Origin: Nitrospirota bacterium | Lineage (GTDB): Bacteria > Nitrospirota > Thermodesulfovibrionia > Thermodesulfovibrionales > JdFR-85 | Length of the DNA: 11,275 nt | NCBI GenBank assembly: GCA_015485235.1 | Contig: WFTX01000236.1 | Location: 1-11,275, forward strand | Direction of reading: 5' to 3' | Part shown: piece by piece, positions 1 through 6,607 of the stretch | Layout of the letters: the number at the start of each line of letters is the position of its first letter | Position numbering within the stretch: the stretch's first letter is position 1 | Position numbers and translations under genes: made by a program | Notes under the pieces: model-generated | What the model saw: only the letters and a program-made list of their open reading frames with translations | Told to the model about the DNA's origin: nothing | Database searches by the model: none

Positions 1-1
1 A

Positions 2-1654
2 TTGAGAAGTGACAGGATCAAAAAGGGGCTGGAGCGTGTTCCGCACAGGGCATTGCTTTACGCTACCGGGATTCCCCGGTCTGAGATGGAAAAGCCCTTC
101 ATAGGAGTGGCAACGAGTTTTACTGATATCATTCCAGGTCATACCGGGATGAGGGACCTTGAGCGGTTCATAGAAAAGGGAGTACATGCCGGAGGAGGGT
201 ATCCTTTCTTTTTTGGAGTGCCCGGCATTTGTGACGGGATTGCCATGGGACATAGCGGGATGCACTACTCTCTTCCATCAAGGGAACTCATCGCCGACAT
301 TGTAGAGTCTATAGCCGAGGCCCACCAGTTTGACGGTCTCGTGCTTCTCACAAACTGCGACAAAATCACCCCCGGTATGCTGATGGCTGCAGGCAGGGTC
401 AACATACCGACCATTATAGTGACGGCCGGTCCGATGCATTCAGGACATCTGAAAGGAAGAAGACTCTCGCTGGTCAATGACACCTTTGAAGCCATAGGCA
501 AATACAAGAAGGGTGCGATAGGGGAGAATGAGCTGGAGGCACTGGAGATGTGTGCCTGTCCGGGCCCCGGTTCCTGCCAGGGCATGTACACAGCAAATAC
601 GATGGCCTGTGTTACCGAGGCACTGGGGATGAGTCTAACCTACTGTGCAACTGCCCTTGCCATTGATGCTGAAAAGAGGAGGATCGCCTTTGAGAGCGGC
701 AGAAGGGTTGTTGAACTTGTCAGAAAGGGGATTACTCCCAGGAAGATCATGACGAGGAAGGCCTTTGAGAATGCAATCAGGGTGGATATGGCACTTGGAG
801 GTTCCACTAATACGGTACTCCATATCCCTGCGATCGCCAACGATGCGGGTGTAAGGCTTCCCCTTGAGGTCTTTGACGAGTTGAGCAAGACTACCCCTCA
901 TATTGCCGATATGCTTCCTGGCGGAACTCATTATCTTGAGGACCTCCATCACGCTGGAGGCATTCCTGCAGTCCTGAAGAGGTTGAGGGACCGGATACAT
1001 AACACATCAACGGTTACGGGGAAGAGGATTCACAAAATAGCCGATTCTGCCTATATCTCTGATCCCGAGGTGATCAGGCCCATCGAGAAGGCCCATCACA
1101 AGGAGGGGGGGATCGCGATACTCAGGGGCAATCTTGCCCCTGATGGCGCCGTTGTAAAACAGTCTGCTGTCGCCAGAAAGATGATGAAGTTCGAGGGTAC
1201 GGCCAAGGTCTTTGACTCTGAAGAGGAAGGGATGAAGGCGATCCTTGACGGAAAGGTAGGTCCCGGTGATGTTGTTGTAATAAGGTATGAAGGACCAAAG
1301 GGAGGCCCGGGGATGAGGGAGATGCTTGCGCCCACTGCCACGATTGCAGGCATGGGACTTAGCGACTCCGTTGCCCTGATTACCGACGGAAGGTTCTCCG
1401 GAGGGACGCGGGGGCCCTGTATCGGACATATCTCGCCTGAGGCGATGGAGGGCGGTCCGATGGCGATAGTCCAGGACGGAGACAGGATAAGGATAGACAT
1501 TCCCGGAAGGAGGCTCGATATCCTCCTCAGTGATGACGAGATATCCAACCGTCTGAAAAAATGGAAAAAGCCGGCTCCAAAGATAAAGAAGGGATACCTC
1601 TCCCGTTACTCCAGAATGGTGAGCTCAGCTTCATCCGGGGCGGTAATGAGATAG
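2..1654 (+). CDS. ilvD: Dihydroxy-acid dehydratase
   Basis: Cytoplasmic Fe-S dehydratase of valine, leucine and isoleucine synthesis; it converts 2,3-dihydroxy-3-methylbutanoate (or -pentanoate) to the 2-keto acid. The 550-residue protein is collinear with short-form IlvD. Visible motifs are the MRSD start, CDGIAMGH around residues 77-84, LPSRE around 91-95, NCDKITPGM with cluster ligand Cys119, CPGPGSCQGMYTANTM with Cys192, and TDGRFSGGTRG with the family's active-site Ser at 466. The TTG at position 2 is preferred because MRSD is the usual N-terminus of this form, but its ribosome site lies outside the window. No ilvB, ilvN or ilvC is visible downstream and no terminator was found after the stop. 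Identity is near certain; the exact start is less so. Confidence 0.96.
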   Translation: MRSDRIKKGLERVPHRALLYATGIPRSEMEKPFIGVATSFTDIIPGHTGMRDLERFIEKGVHAGGGYPFFFGVPGICDGIAMGHSGMHYSLPSRELIADIVESIAEAHQFDGLVLLTNCDKITPGMLMAAGRVNIPTIIVTAGPMHSGHLKGRRLSLVNDTFEAIGKYKKGAIGENELEALEMCACPGPGSCQGMYTANTMACVTEALGMSLTYCATALAIDAEKRRIAFESGRRVVELVRKGITPRKIMTRKAFENAIRVDMALGGSTNTVLHIPAIANDAGVRLPLEVFDELSKTTPHIADMLPGGTHYLEDLHHAGGIPAVLKRLRDRIHNTSTVTGKRIHKIADSAYISDPEVIRPIEKAHHKEGGIAILRGNLAPDGAVVKQSAVARKMMKFEGTAKVFDSEEEGMKAILDGKVGPGDVVVIRYEGPKGGPGMREMLAPTATIAGMGLSDSVALITDGRFSGGTRGPCIGHISPEAMEGGPMAIVQDGDRIRIDIPGRRLDILLSDDEISNRLKKWKKPAPKIKKGYLSRYSRMVSSASSGAVMR

Positions 1655-1782
1655 GTCAGGATAAGGCTGAGAATACAGCGTGTAGTGTATAGCGGGCAGG
1701 GAAGGGCAAAAGGCGAGAAAGGTTGAACGCGAGAAACGCAACAGACCCAATGAACTCAATGACCAAGAGCCTTTGCCCAATA

Positions 1783-1814
1783 ACCAATATACCAATATAC
1801 CAATATACCAATGA
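1783..1814. repeat. ACCAATAT 8-bp tandem repeat
   Basis: Three perfect ACCAATAT units followed by ACCAATGA, preceded by related CCCAATAACC and TGACCAAG words. A shorter array of the same word occurs at 9548-9563 in the other large gap. Confidence 0.85.
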
Positions 1815-1897
1815 CTAATGGTGTCTTACCGGAAACCTCCGTGAGTGTACATCCCTGGCCTCAGGGAAGAATTTATGTAACTGTAAGATAAATTATA

Positions 1898-1926
1898 TTG
1901 ACATATTGGTTGTTTTGTGATATCTT
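1898..1926 (+). promoter_or_regulatory. Sigma-70 type promoter for the AOR gene
   Basis: TTGACA at 1898-1903, a 17-base spacer, then TATCTT at 1921-1926. This gives a perfect -35, optimal spacing and a 4/6 -10. It faces the AOR gene, with a predicted start near 1933 and so a leader of about 125 nt. Confidence 0.6.
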
Positions 1927-2057
1927 GTAGTTAGTCTGTTGAGTGACGAGGCTGCAGGTTTTTCATACAGGGCTTTATCCGCGCCGGTAATGGGGAGTTT
2001 GGGCGTTTAAGACGCAGTTTCAATTGTTAACCCTAAATACTCAGAAAAGGAGGACAT

Positions 2058-3794
2058 ATGGGCAAGCTGTTGAGGATTGATATGGGAGCAGAGGGGGGTC
2101 CGAGGGTAACTGAGGAGCCTCTTGGAGAGTATGAAGGATTAGGTGGAAGGGGGCTGACGTCGGCGATAATCTCGAAGGAGGTACCGCCTGACTGTCATCC
2201 TTTAGGGGGAGAGAACAAGTTTGTAATAGCGCCGGGGATACTGAGCGGGACGTTGGCGGCGATGTCGGGGAGGATATCGGTAGGGTGCAAGAGTCCGCTG
2301 ACGGGAGGAATCAAGGAGGCCAATGCAGGGGGGCAGCCGGCGCAGGTACTGGCGAGGCTTGGATATGCAGGGATAGTACTGGAGGGCAAGCCGAAGGGAG
2401 ATGAGCTGTACAAGATAGTGATAAACAAGGATGGAGTGGAGGTAATACCTGACAGCAGTCTGAAGATGCTACCGAACTATGATCTGATAGAGAAGATGAA
2501 GGGAGAGTATGGGGATAAGATATCGTGCATCTCGATAGGGCCTGCGGGGGAGATGAAGCTTTGTGCAGCGTCGGTGGCATGTACGGACATGGAGTTAAGG
2601 CCGACGAGGCATGCAGGCAGGGGAGGTGTAGGAGCTGTAATGGGGTCGAAGGGAGTAAAGGTAATAGTGCTTGATGACACTGGGATGCCGATGAGGGAGC
2701 CCAGGGATGCAGAGAAGTTCAAGGAGGCGAACAAGGTATTTGTAAAGGGGCTTCAGCAGCATGCGGTAACGGGTCAGGCACTGCCTGCATATGGGACGAA
2801 TGTACTGACTAACATAATCAATGAGGTAGGAGGTTATCCAACGTATAATTTCAAGGAGGGGCAGTTTGAGGGAGCGTCGAAGATAAGCGGAGAGACGGAG
2901 GCAGAGCTTGAGAAGGAGCGTGGAGGAGAGCCGACGCATGGATGTCATCGCGGGTGTGTAATCAGGTGTTCAGGGATATATCATGACAAGGACGGGCATT
3001 ATCTGACGAAGCAGCCTGAGTATGAGACGGTATGGGCGCATGGGGGCAACTGTGGTATAGATGACATGGATGCGATAGCGAAGCTGGATTTTCTTGATGA
3101 CAACTATGGGCTGGACACGATAGAGATGGGGGCGACGATAGCGGTAGCGATGGAGGCAGGTTTACTGGAGTTTGGAGATGCCGAGGGAGCGATAAGGCTG
3201 ATAGAGGAAGTAGGGAAGGGGACGTATCTTGGGAGGATACTGGGTAATGGAGCGGAGTTTACGGGACGGGCCTTTGGAGTGGAGAGGATACCTGTGGTAA
3301 AGGGGCAGGCGTTACCGGCCTATGATCCGAGGGCGGTGCATGGTATAGGGGTAACGTATGCAACGAGCCCGATGGGAGCAGATCACACGGCCGGGTATGC
3401 AGTGGCGCAGAATGTGCTGAAGGTAGGAGGGGATGTAGATCCGTTGAAGCCAGAGGGTCAGGTAGAGCTGTCGAGGAATCTTCAGATAGCGACGGCGGCG
3501 ATAGACTCGACGGGGATGTGTCTGTTCATAGCCTTTGCGATACTGGATCAGCCTGAGACGTTTCAGGCATTGATAGACATGCTGAGTGCCTTTAGTGGGA
3601 CGGAGATGACGGCGGATGATGTAACGGCGTTAGGGAAGAAGATACTTGATATGGAGAGGGATTTCAACAGGAGGGCAGGCTTTACGTCCAAGGATGACAG
3701 GCTGCCGAGGTATTTCAGGACAGAGCCTCTTCCGCCTCATAACATCACTTTCCAGGTCAAGGATGAAGACCTCGATCAGGTCTTTAACTGGTGA
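2058..3794 (+). CDS. Tungsten aldehyde:ferredoxin oxidoreductase family protein
   Basis: Cytoplasmic tungstopterin and [4Fe-4S] enzyme of the AOR family, which oxidises aldehydes to acids with ferredoxin, or the reverse. At 578 residues it is slightly below the usual 600 or so. The N-terminal pterin domain shows GGRGL (about 29-33), a SGRISVGCKSPLTGG stretch, and R184-to-K198 with GRGGVGAVMGSK. Cluster cysteines are 296, 300, 304 and 488. The two family motifs DxxGL(C/D) appear as DNYGLD (348-353) and DSTGMC (483-488). Glu323 in YET and His443 in DHTAGY match the residues lining the P. furiosus AOR site. AAGGAGG at 2047-2053 lies four bases before ATG. It has its own promoter and a strong terminator. 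Codon use is peculiar: by my count 30 of 37 isoleucines are ATA. The substrate cannot be read from the sequence. Confidence 0.95.
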   Translation: MGKLLRIDMGAEGGPRVTEEPLGEYEGLGGRGLTSAIISKEVPPDCHPLGGENKFVIAPGILSGTLAAMSGRISVGCKSPLTGGIKEANAGGQPAQVLARLGYAGIVLEGKPKGDELYKIVINKDGVEVIPDSSLKMLPNYDLIEKMKGEYGDKISCISIGPAGEMKLCAASVACTDMELRPTRHAGRGGVGAVMGSKGVKVIVLDDTGMPMREPRDAEKFKEANKVFVKGLQQHAVTGQALPAYGTNVLTNIINEVGGYPTYNFKEGQFEGASKISGETEAELEKERGGEPTHGCHRGCVIRCSGIYHDKDGHYLTKQPEYETVWAHGGNCGIDDMDAIAKLDFLDDNYGLDTIEMGATIAVAMEAGLLEFGDAEGAIRLIEEVGKGTYLGRILGNGAEFTGRAFGVERIPVVKGQALPAYDPRAVHGIGVTYATSPMGADHTAGYAVAQNVLKVGGDVDPLKPEGQVELSRNLQIATAAIDSTGMCLFIAFAILDQPETFQALIDMLSAFSGTEMTADDVTALGKKILDMERDFNRRAGFTSKDDRLPRYFRTEPLPPHNITFQVKDEDLDQVFNW

Positions 3795-3820
3795 CTTCAA
3801 TACAAAAACCAGTGAGAGGA

Positions 3821-3850
3821 AGAGAGGGGCATTGTCCCCTCTCTTTTTTT
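3821..3850 (+). terminator. Intrinsic terminator after the AOR gene
   Basis: Perfect 9-bp stem: AGAGAGGGG at 3821-3829 and CCCCTCTCT at 3836-3844, loop CATTGT, followed by an uninterrupted run of seven T (3844-3850). It ends two bases before the next ATG, so it also covers the ribosome-binding region of the downstream gene. Confidence 0.93.
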
Positions 3851-3852
3851 GA

Positions 3853-4491
3853 ATGCCAGTGACAGAAAAGTCAAAATATCGGTCCGGAAGCAGGCTTGTC
3901 ATTGAGACAGAAGCCGGGCATATACCACTCTTTTCACGACTTCTTCAGCATGGTTTCCCTGTAGTAACCACTGAGGGGATCACAATCACGGAACTGCTCT
4001 GCCGGCAGATAGGGATAAGCCATGAGTATCTGGATGAACGGATACAGTCCATACTCCTTGATGGAAGCCCTGTAGACAACCCTGATACTGCTACCCTCAG
4101 GGATGGCTCTGTCCTGGCCCTTTCAGCCAGCATGCCGGGGCTTGTCGGGGCAACCCTGAGAAGGGAGAGCCTTCTTGCGTCTTTTCGTGGTGCCATTACT
4201 CACATGGAGGATGAGAGGAGAGCGAAGGGAGGGGAAGCAGTAGTCATTCTAAAGCTGTTCAATCTGGTGATGAGAGAGGTTGGTCCCTACCTGTTAAATC
4301 AGGGGATACTCACGGACGTGGGGGACTTGACAGAACTTCTGAAGGGACTGTCATATTCATTCTGGGCAGGATGTGATGGGATATATCTTAACGGAAAAAG
4401 TATTGATCCCGATGCACTTTTAAAAGGGCTCGAGTCTGAAGATGAAAGATGGATACTTCTTCAGGTTATGGCGGTGGGTGCTCAGGGCTGA
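3853..4491 (+). CDS. AOR-linked protein of unknown function, possible N-terminal beta-grasp domain
   Basis: A 212-residue soluble protein with no signal peptide or membrane segment, not assigned to a named family here. Residues about 25-95 read like a ThiS/MoaD-type ubiquitin fold: an ITELLCRQIGI helix, SILLDGSPVD in place of the usual vNG-vd turn, and LRDGSVLALSASMPG where MoaD has dGDvlalfPPvaGG. This segment lacks a diglycine end and runs on into about 115 residues of mostly helical sequence with acidic and Arg/Lys-rich stretches. It could therefore be a carrier-like partner or pterin-handling protein rather than a sulfur donor; that is inference. The ATG directly follows the AOR terminator and has no Shine-Dalgarno site. 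GTG at 3859 is an alternative start. It is convergent with the MoaD-like gene, six bases apart. Confidence 0.75.
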   Translation: MPVTEKSKYRSGSRLVIETEAGHIPLFSRLLQHGFPVVTTEGITITELLCRQIGISHEYLDERIQSILLDGSPVDNPDTATLRDGSVLALSASMPGLVGATLRRESLLASFRGAITHMEDERRAKGGEAVVILKLFNLVMREVGPYLLNQGILTDVGDLTELLKGLSYSFWAGCDGIYLNGKSIDPDALLKGLESEDERWILLQVMAVGAQG

Positions 4492-4497
4492 TTCCAT

Positions 4498-4725
4498 TCA
4501 TCGTCCTCCTGCGATTGGTGGGAACAGGGCCAGTACATCACCGTCTTTCAATACGTAATCAAGGCCAACATGCACTCCGTTTACAATCCTGAGAAGGGGG
4601 ATGTTTTCAGGAATCTTCAGGAGTTTCACCACATCAGCAACCGTGGTATTGTCATCAACGGTCATCTCCTGAACTTCAGCCCCGAACTGTTTAAGTGTGG
4701 CAAAGAGCTTGACTGTGATCTTCAT
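4498..4725 (-). CDS. MoaD/ThiS-family sulfur carrier protein
   Basis: A 75-residue beta-grasp protein that in this family carries a C-terminal thiocarboxylate and gives sulfur to molybdopterin synthase for the pterin dithiolene. It shows MKITVKLFATLKQFG, a TTVADVVKLL helix, the RIVNGVHVGLDYVLKDGDVLALF core and the FPPIAGG end. One extra residue, Arg75, follows the diglycine. AOR clusters elsewhere often include such a carrier (AorD in Aromatoleum), which fits the neighbouring AOR. It is encoded on the opposite strand and converges on the 3853-4491 gene. No good Shine-Dalgarno site precedes the ATG; the upstream 30 bases are A/T-rich with two TATAAT words. MoaE and MoeB are not in the window. 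Confidence 0.9.
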   Translation of the reverse strand: MKITVKLFATLKQFGAEVQEMTVDDNTTVADVVKLLKIPENIPLLRIVNGVHVGLDYVLKDGDVLALFPPIAGGR

Positions 4726-4745
4726 ACAAATATTATTATATCAAA

Positions 4746-4772
4746 ATTATACTTGTTCCGGTGTCCGGTCAA
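4746..4772 (-). promoter_or_regulatory. Possible promoter for the MoaD-like gene
   Basis: On the minus strand TTGACC (4767-4772) precedes TATAAT (4746-4751) with a short 15-base spacer. A second TATAAT lies at 4735-4740, only ten bases before the start codon. Use of the second would give an almost leaderless transcript, in line with the missing Shine-Dalgarno site. The spacing is not ideal, so this is tentative. Confidence 0.35.
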
Positions 4773-4796
4773 CGAACTCAGGGATCTATTCTATAG

Positions 4797-5144
4797 TTTG
4801 AGGCTCAGGAATATTTTGTTCCCGAGATACTGATGTGTGCTGATGCTCTCTATGCAGGACTTGATATTCTGAAACCTCATGTCGAAAAGATTGACCTGGG
4901 CTTTAAAGGTTCTGTTGTTATTGGGACTGTTGAAGGTGATGTTCATGACATCGGTAAAAACATCGTCAAGATGATGTTTGATGTGGCAGGGTTCGATGTA
5001 TATGATCTTGGCAGAGACGTACCACTCGACAAGTTTGTCGAGGAACAGATCAAAACCGACTCTGATCTTGTCTGTCTTTCAGCCATGATGACCACTACAA
5101 TGGTTGGGATGCAGAAAGTTACAGGAAAGGAGGTAGAGGTATAA
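4797..5144 (+). pseudogene. Corrinoid (B12-binding) methyltransferase protein, remnant broken at both ends
   Basis: The reading frame gives FEAQEYFVPEILMCADALY, the boundary between the helical cap and the Rossmann domain of MtaC/MtbC-type corrinoid proteins, followed by GTVEGDVHDIGKNIV with the DxHxxG cobalamin motif (axial His codon at 4944) and DLVCLSAMMTTTMVGMQKV. In-frame sequence upstream hits TAG at 4794, and the residues before it no longer resemble the family, so most of the cap domain is gone. Similarity also stops after MVGMQKV, about 50 residues short of the usual end, and the frame closes at 5144. An ATG at 4833 would allow a 103-residue peptide, but it would start mid-domain. 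Family size is about 210 residues; about 115 are left. No methyltransferase or activase gene lies nearby. The insertion sequence 70 bases downstream does not itself account for the 3' loss. Confidence 0.85.
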
Positions 5145-5205
5145 TATATGTTATAATTTAGATATTAAGCACTATATATTCTTGATTAACCTGAAGGGAT
5201 AATAT

Positions 5206-5213
5206 GATTTTGA
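5206..5213. repeat. Left target-site duplication of the ISL3-family element
   Basis: GATTTTGA directly precedes the left inverted repeat. It matches GATTTTGT after the right repeat at seven of eight positions, as expected for the 8-bp duplication made by ISL3-family elements. Confidence 0.75.
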
Positions 5214-5236
5214 GGTTCATCTCCAAATTAGTTGGT
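5214..5236 (+). repeat. Left terminal inverted repeat of the IS
   Basis: Begins GGTTCATCTCC and is complementary to the right repeat with two mismatches. The transposase stop codon (5228-5230) lies inside it. Confidence 0.9.
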
Positions 5237-6430
5237 CACAGCGAAAGCATTTTTAATAACAAGGCTGAAATATTCAATATCATGAAAGCCGTAAGCTCTG
5301 CGCTTAATGACCTTGATTTTGTTGTTTATTCCTTCTAAACGACTTGTGTGTAAAGGATACTTGCAATGGTTGATAATTCCATAGGCGTATCTTTTAAGGG
5401 TTTTGGCAAATGCCATCACATGCCTTATCTTGCTCTGCATTGCCAGACAGCACCAGTAATCAAGGAATTTCCTGGCACTTCCGGGGTATTTGTAATGCCA
5501 GAGTTTCTTCAGGTAATCCTTGAGTATATATACAGTAGTTATGGCCTTGTTGGCCTCAAGTATCGCCCTAAGTCTCGGCACCTCTTCCTCTCGAAGATTA
5601 TCCTTGTTCTTCAGAAGAAGATACTTGCTGCCCTTCATAAGCTCTTTTCCTTCCTCGTCAGCCTTCCTGTATTCTTCGTTACGAACCTTGTCAATCACCT
5701 TGGAAAAGGCCTGAACAACATGAAATTGGTCAAATACTATCCGGGCTCCAGGACAGCACTCCCTTACAGCCTTGATATAAGGATCCCACATATCCATAGC
5801 TATGGCCTCTATGGATTGTCTTTGTTCATCATTAAGAGAGGCAAAGAACTCCTTAAGGGTCTCATATCTCCTGCCTTCTCCTACCCAGAGCACTCTCCCA
5901 CTTTCCCAGTCAACAACCACTGTCAGATAACGATGCCTCTTCTTCAGAGAGATTTCATCAACTGCAAGAAACCTCGGCTTTCCTATATCCTCACCATAAA
6001 ACTTATCAAGGAGATGCCTCTTGTGTATCTCCTTTACAGTCTTCCAGTCCAGACCAAGATGTCCCGCTACTTCCTTCAGGCTCATAAACCGGCAAAGTTC
6101 AAGTATATAGTTTGCAAGTCGCTTCGTTACTCTCATATAAGGATGAACCAACTCTGTATCCTCCACCACATCACCACAGCGGTTACATCTTACCACCCGG
6201 TATACAACCCTGATAAACGTCTTTGCATCAAATATGTTGAGATCCCTTACCGTCCTTTCCCGGTAGGAATGGATTTTATCTGCTGCTCTGTTACATTTGT
6301 GACACACTGGCTTATATCTCTTATCAGGAACTACCGTTACTTTTACCACCTTCTCCGCCGTCTCCACAACCTGTTTTGCAACTTTTACTCGACAAAATTT
6401 GAAAAATGCTTTAATATTAATACCGGACAT
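5228..6430 (-). CDS. ISL3-family transposase
   Basis: A 400-residue DDE transposase that excises and inserts the surrounding element. An N-terminal zinc ribbon is formed by Cys43/Cys46 and Cys82/Cys85, followed by a helix-turn-helix-like stretch (about 113-140, MSLKEVAGHLGLDWKTVKEIH). The catalytic core shows D158 in FLAVDEIS, D213 in AMDMWDPY, the DQFHVV motif at 234-239 and E366 in SRLEGINNKIK, all in the ISL3 order. Length is normal and the frame is intact, so the element may be active. AGGAGGA lies six bases before the ATG, and a consensus-like promoter sits between the right inverted repeat and the gene. Readthrough to the left would run antisense over the corrinoid remnant. Confidence 0.95.
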   Translation of the reverse strand: MSGINIKAFFKFCRVKVAKQVVETAEKVVKVTVVPDKRYKPVCHKCNRAADKIHSYRERTVRDLNIFDAKTFIRVVYRVVRCNRCGDVVEDTELVHPYMRVTKRLANYILELCRFMSLKEVAGHLGLDWKTVKEIHKRHLLDKFYGEDIGKPRFLAVDEISLKKRHRYLTVVVDWESGRVLWVGEGRRYETLKEFFASLNDEQRQSIEAIAMDMWDPYIKAVRECCPGARIVFDQFHVVQAFSKVIDKVRNEEYRKADEEGKELMKGSKYLLLKNKDNLREEEVPRLRAILEANKAITTVYILKDYLKKLWHYKYPGSARKFLDYWCCLAMQSKIRHVMAFAKTLKRYAYGIINHCKYPLHTSRLEGINNKIKVIKRRAYGFHDIEYFSLVIKNAFAVTN

Positions 6431-6478
6431 CGTTTATCCTCCTCTGGATTTAGATTTTTGGCCATTTCTTATCCAGAA

Positions 6479-6507
6479 AGGATAGCGATGTCCACTCCTT
6501 ATGTCAA
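6479..6507 (-). promoter_or_regulatory. Transposase promoter
   Basis: On the minus strand TTGACA (6502-6507), a 17-base spacer and TATCCT (6479-6484), just inside the right inverted repeat and upstream of the transposase ribosome site at 6437-6443. Confidence 0.6.
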
Positions 6508-6512
6508 CATCC

Positions 6513-6535
6513 ATCAACTAATTTGGAGAAGAACC
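6513..6535 (-). repeat. Right terminal inverted repeat of the IS
   Basis: On the minus strand it begins GGTTCTTCTCC and matches the left repeat at 21 of 23 positions. Confidence 0.9.
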
Positions 6536-6543
6536 GATTTTGT
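6536..6543. repeat. Right target-site duplication of the ISL3-family element
   Basis: GATTTTGT follows the right inverted repeat; seven of eight bases match the left copy at 5206-5213. Confidence 0.75.
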
Positions 6544-6607
6544 AAACCCTTCTTGTCTCTAAAGGCAGGAGACCGGCTGAAGAGACCTGACAGGCAGCAT
6601 ATACGGA

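Larger units (their letters stand above)
1655..2057. other. Intergenic region with repeat, promoter and AOR leader
   Basis: A 403-base gap with no convincing coding frame. The left half is low in structure and ends in an 8-bp tandem repeat at 1783-1814. A 6-bp hairpin with a 4-base loop sits at 1852-1867 (TCCCTG/CAGGGA) but has no T-tract. A good promoter follows at 1898-1926, leaving about 125 nt of leader before the AOR start codon. I searched the leader by eye for known riboswitch cores and recognised none; only short 4-bp helices near 2007-2020 are visible. Confidence 0.6.
5214..6535 (-). mobile_element. ISL3-family insertion sequence, apparently complete
   Basis: A 1322-bp element bounded by 23-bp inverted repeats at 5214-5236 and 6513-6535 that match at 21 of 23 positions (tips GGTTC, core CTCCAAATTAGTTG). 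It holds one intact transposase gene read leftward. Size, repeat tips, direct duplication length and transposase type all fit ISL3. It sits between the corrinoid remnant and the radical-SAM gene and interrupts no recognisable frame. Confidence 0.92.

Noticed and set aside
635..1548. Several minus-strand frames inside ilvD
   Set aside because: They are shadows of a fully conserved ilvD frame, with low-complexity Pro/Ser-rich translations.
1783..1814. Tandem repeat as a CRISPR array
   Set aside because: Units are 8 bp and contiguous, with no spacers, and no cas genes are present.
1852..1867. Hairpin as a terminator for ilvD
   Set aside because: The stem is only 6 bp, there is no T-tract on either side, and it lies 200 bases beyond the gene.
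1933..2057. Known riboswitch (c-di-GMP, cobalamin, FMN or Moco type) in the AOR leader
   Set aside because: None of the conserved cores I know for these classes could be found by eye.
2195..2948. Minus-strand frames inside the AOR gene
   Set aside because: The purine-rich AOR coding strand leaves few stops on the other strand; the translations are Ser/Pro/Leu-rich and unlike real proteins.
4570..4833. Plus-strand 87-codon frame over the MoaD-like gene
   Set aside because: It is antisense to a clear MoaD-family protein and has no family features of its own.
4833..5144. Functional 103-residue corrinoid protein starting at ATG 4833
   Set aside because: Family sequence continues upstream of this ATG and the C-terminal part of the B12 fold is missing, so a decayed gene is the better reading.
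5366..6562. Long open frame on the plus strand (398 codons)
   Set aside because: It lies antisense to the ISL3 transposase, has no ribosome site and gives no recognisable protein; it reads through the inverted repeat and beyond the element.
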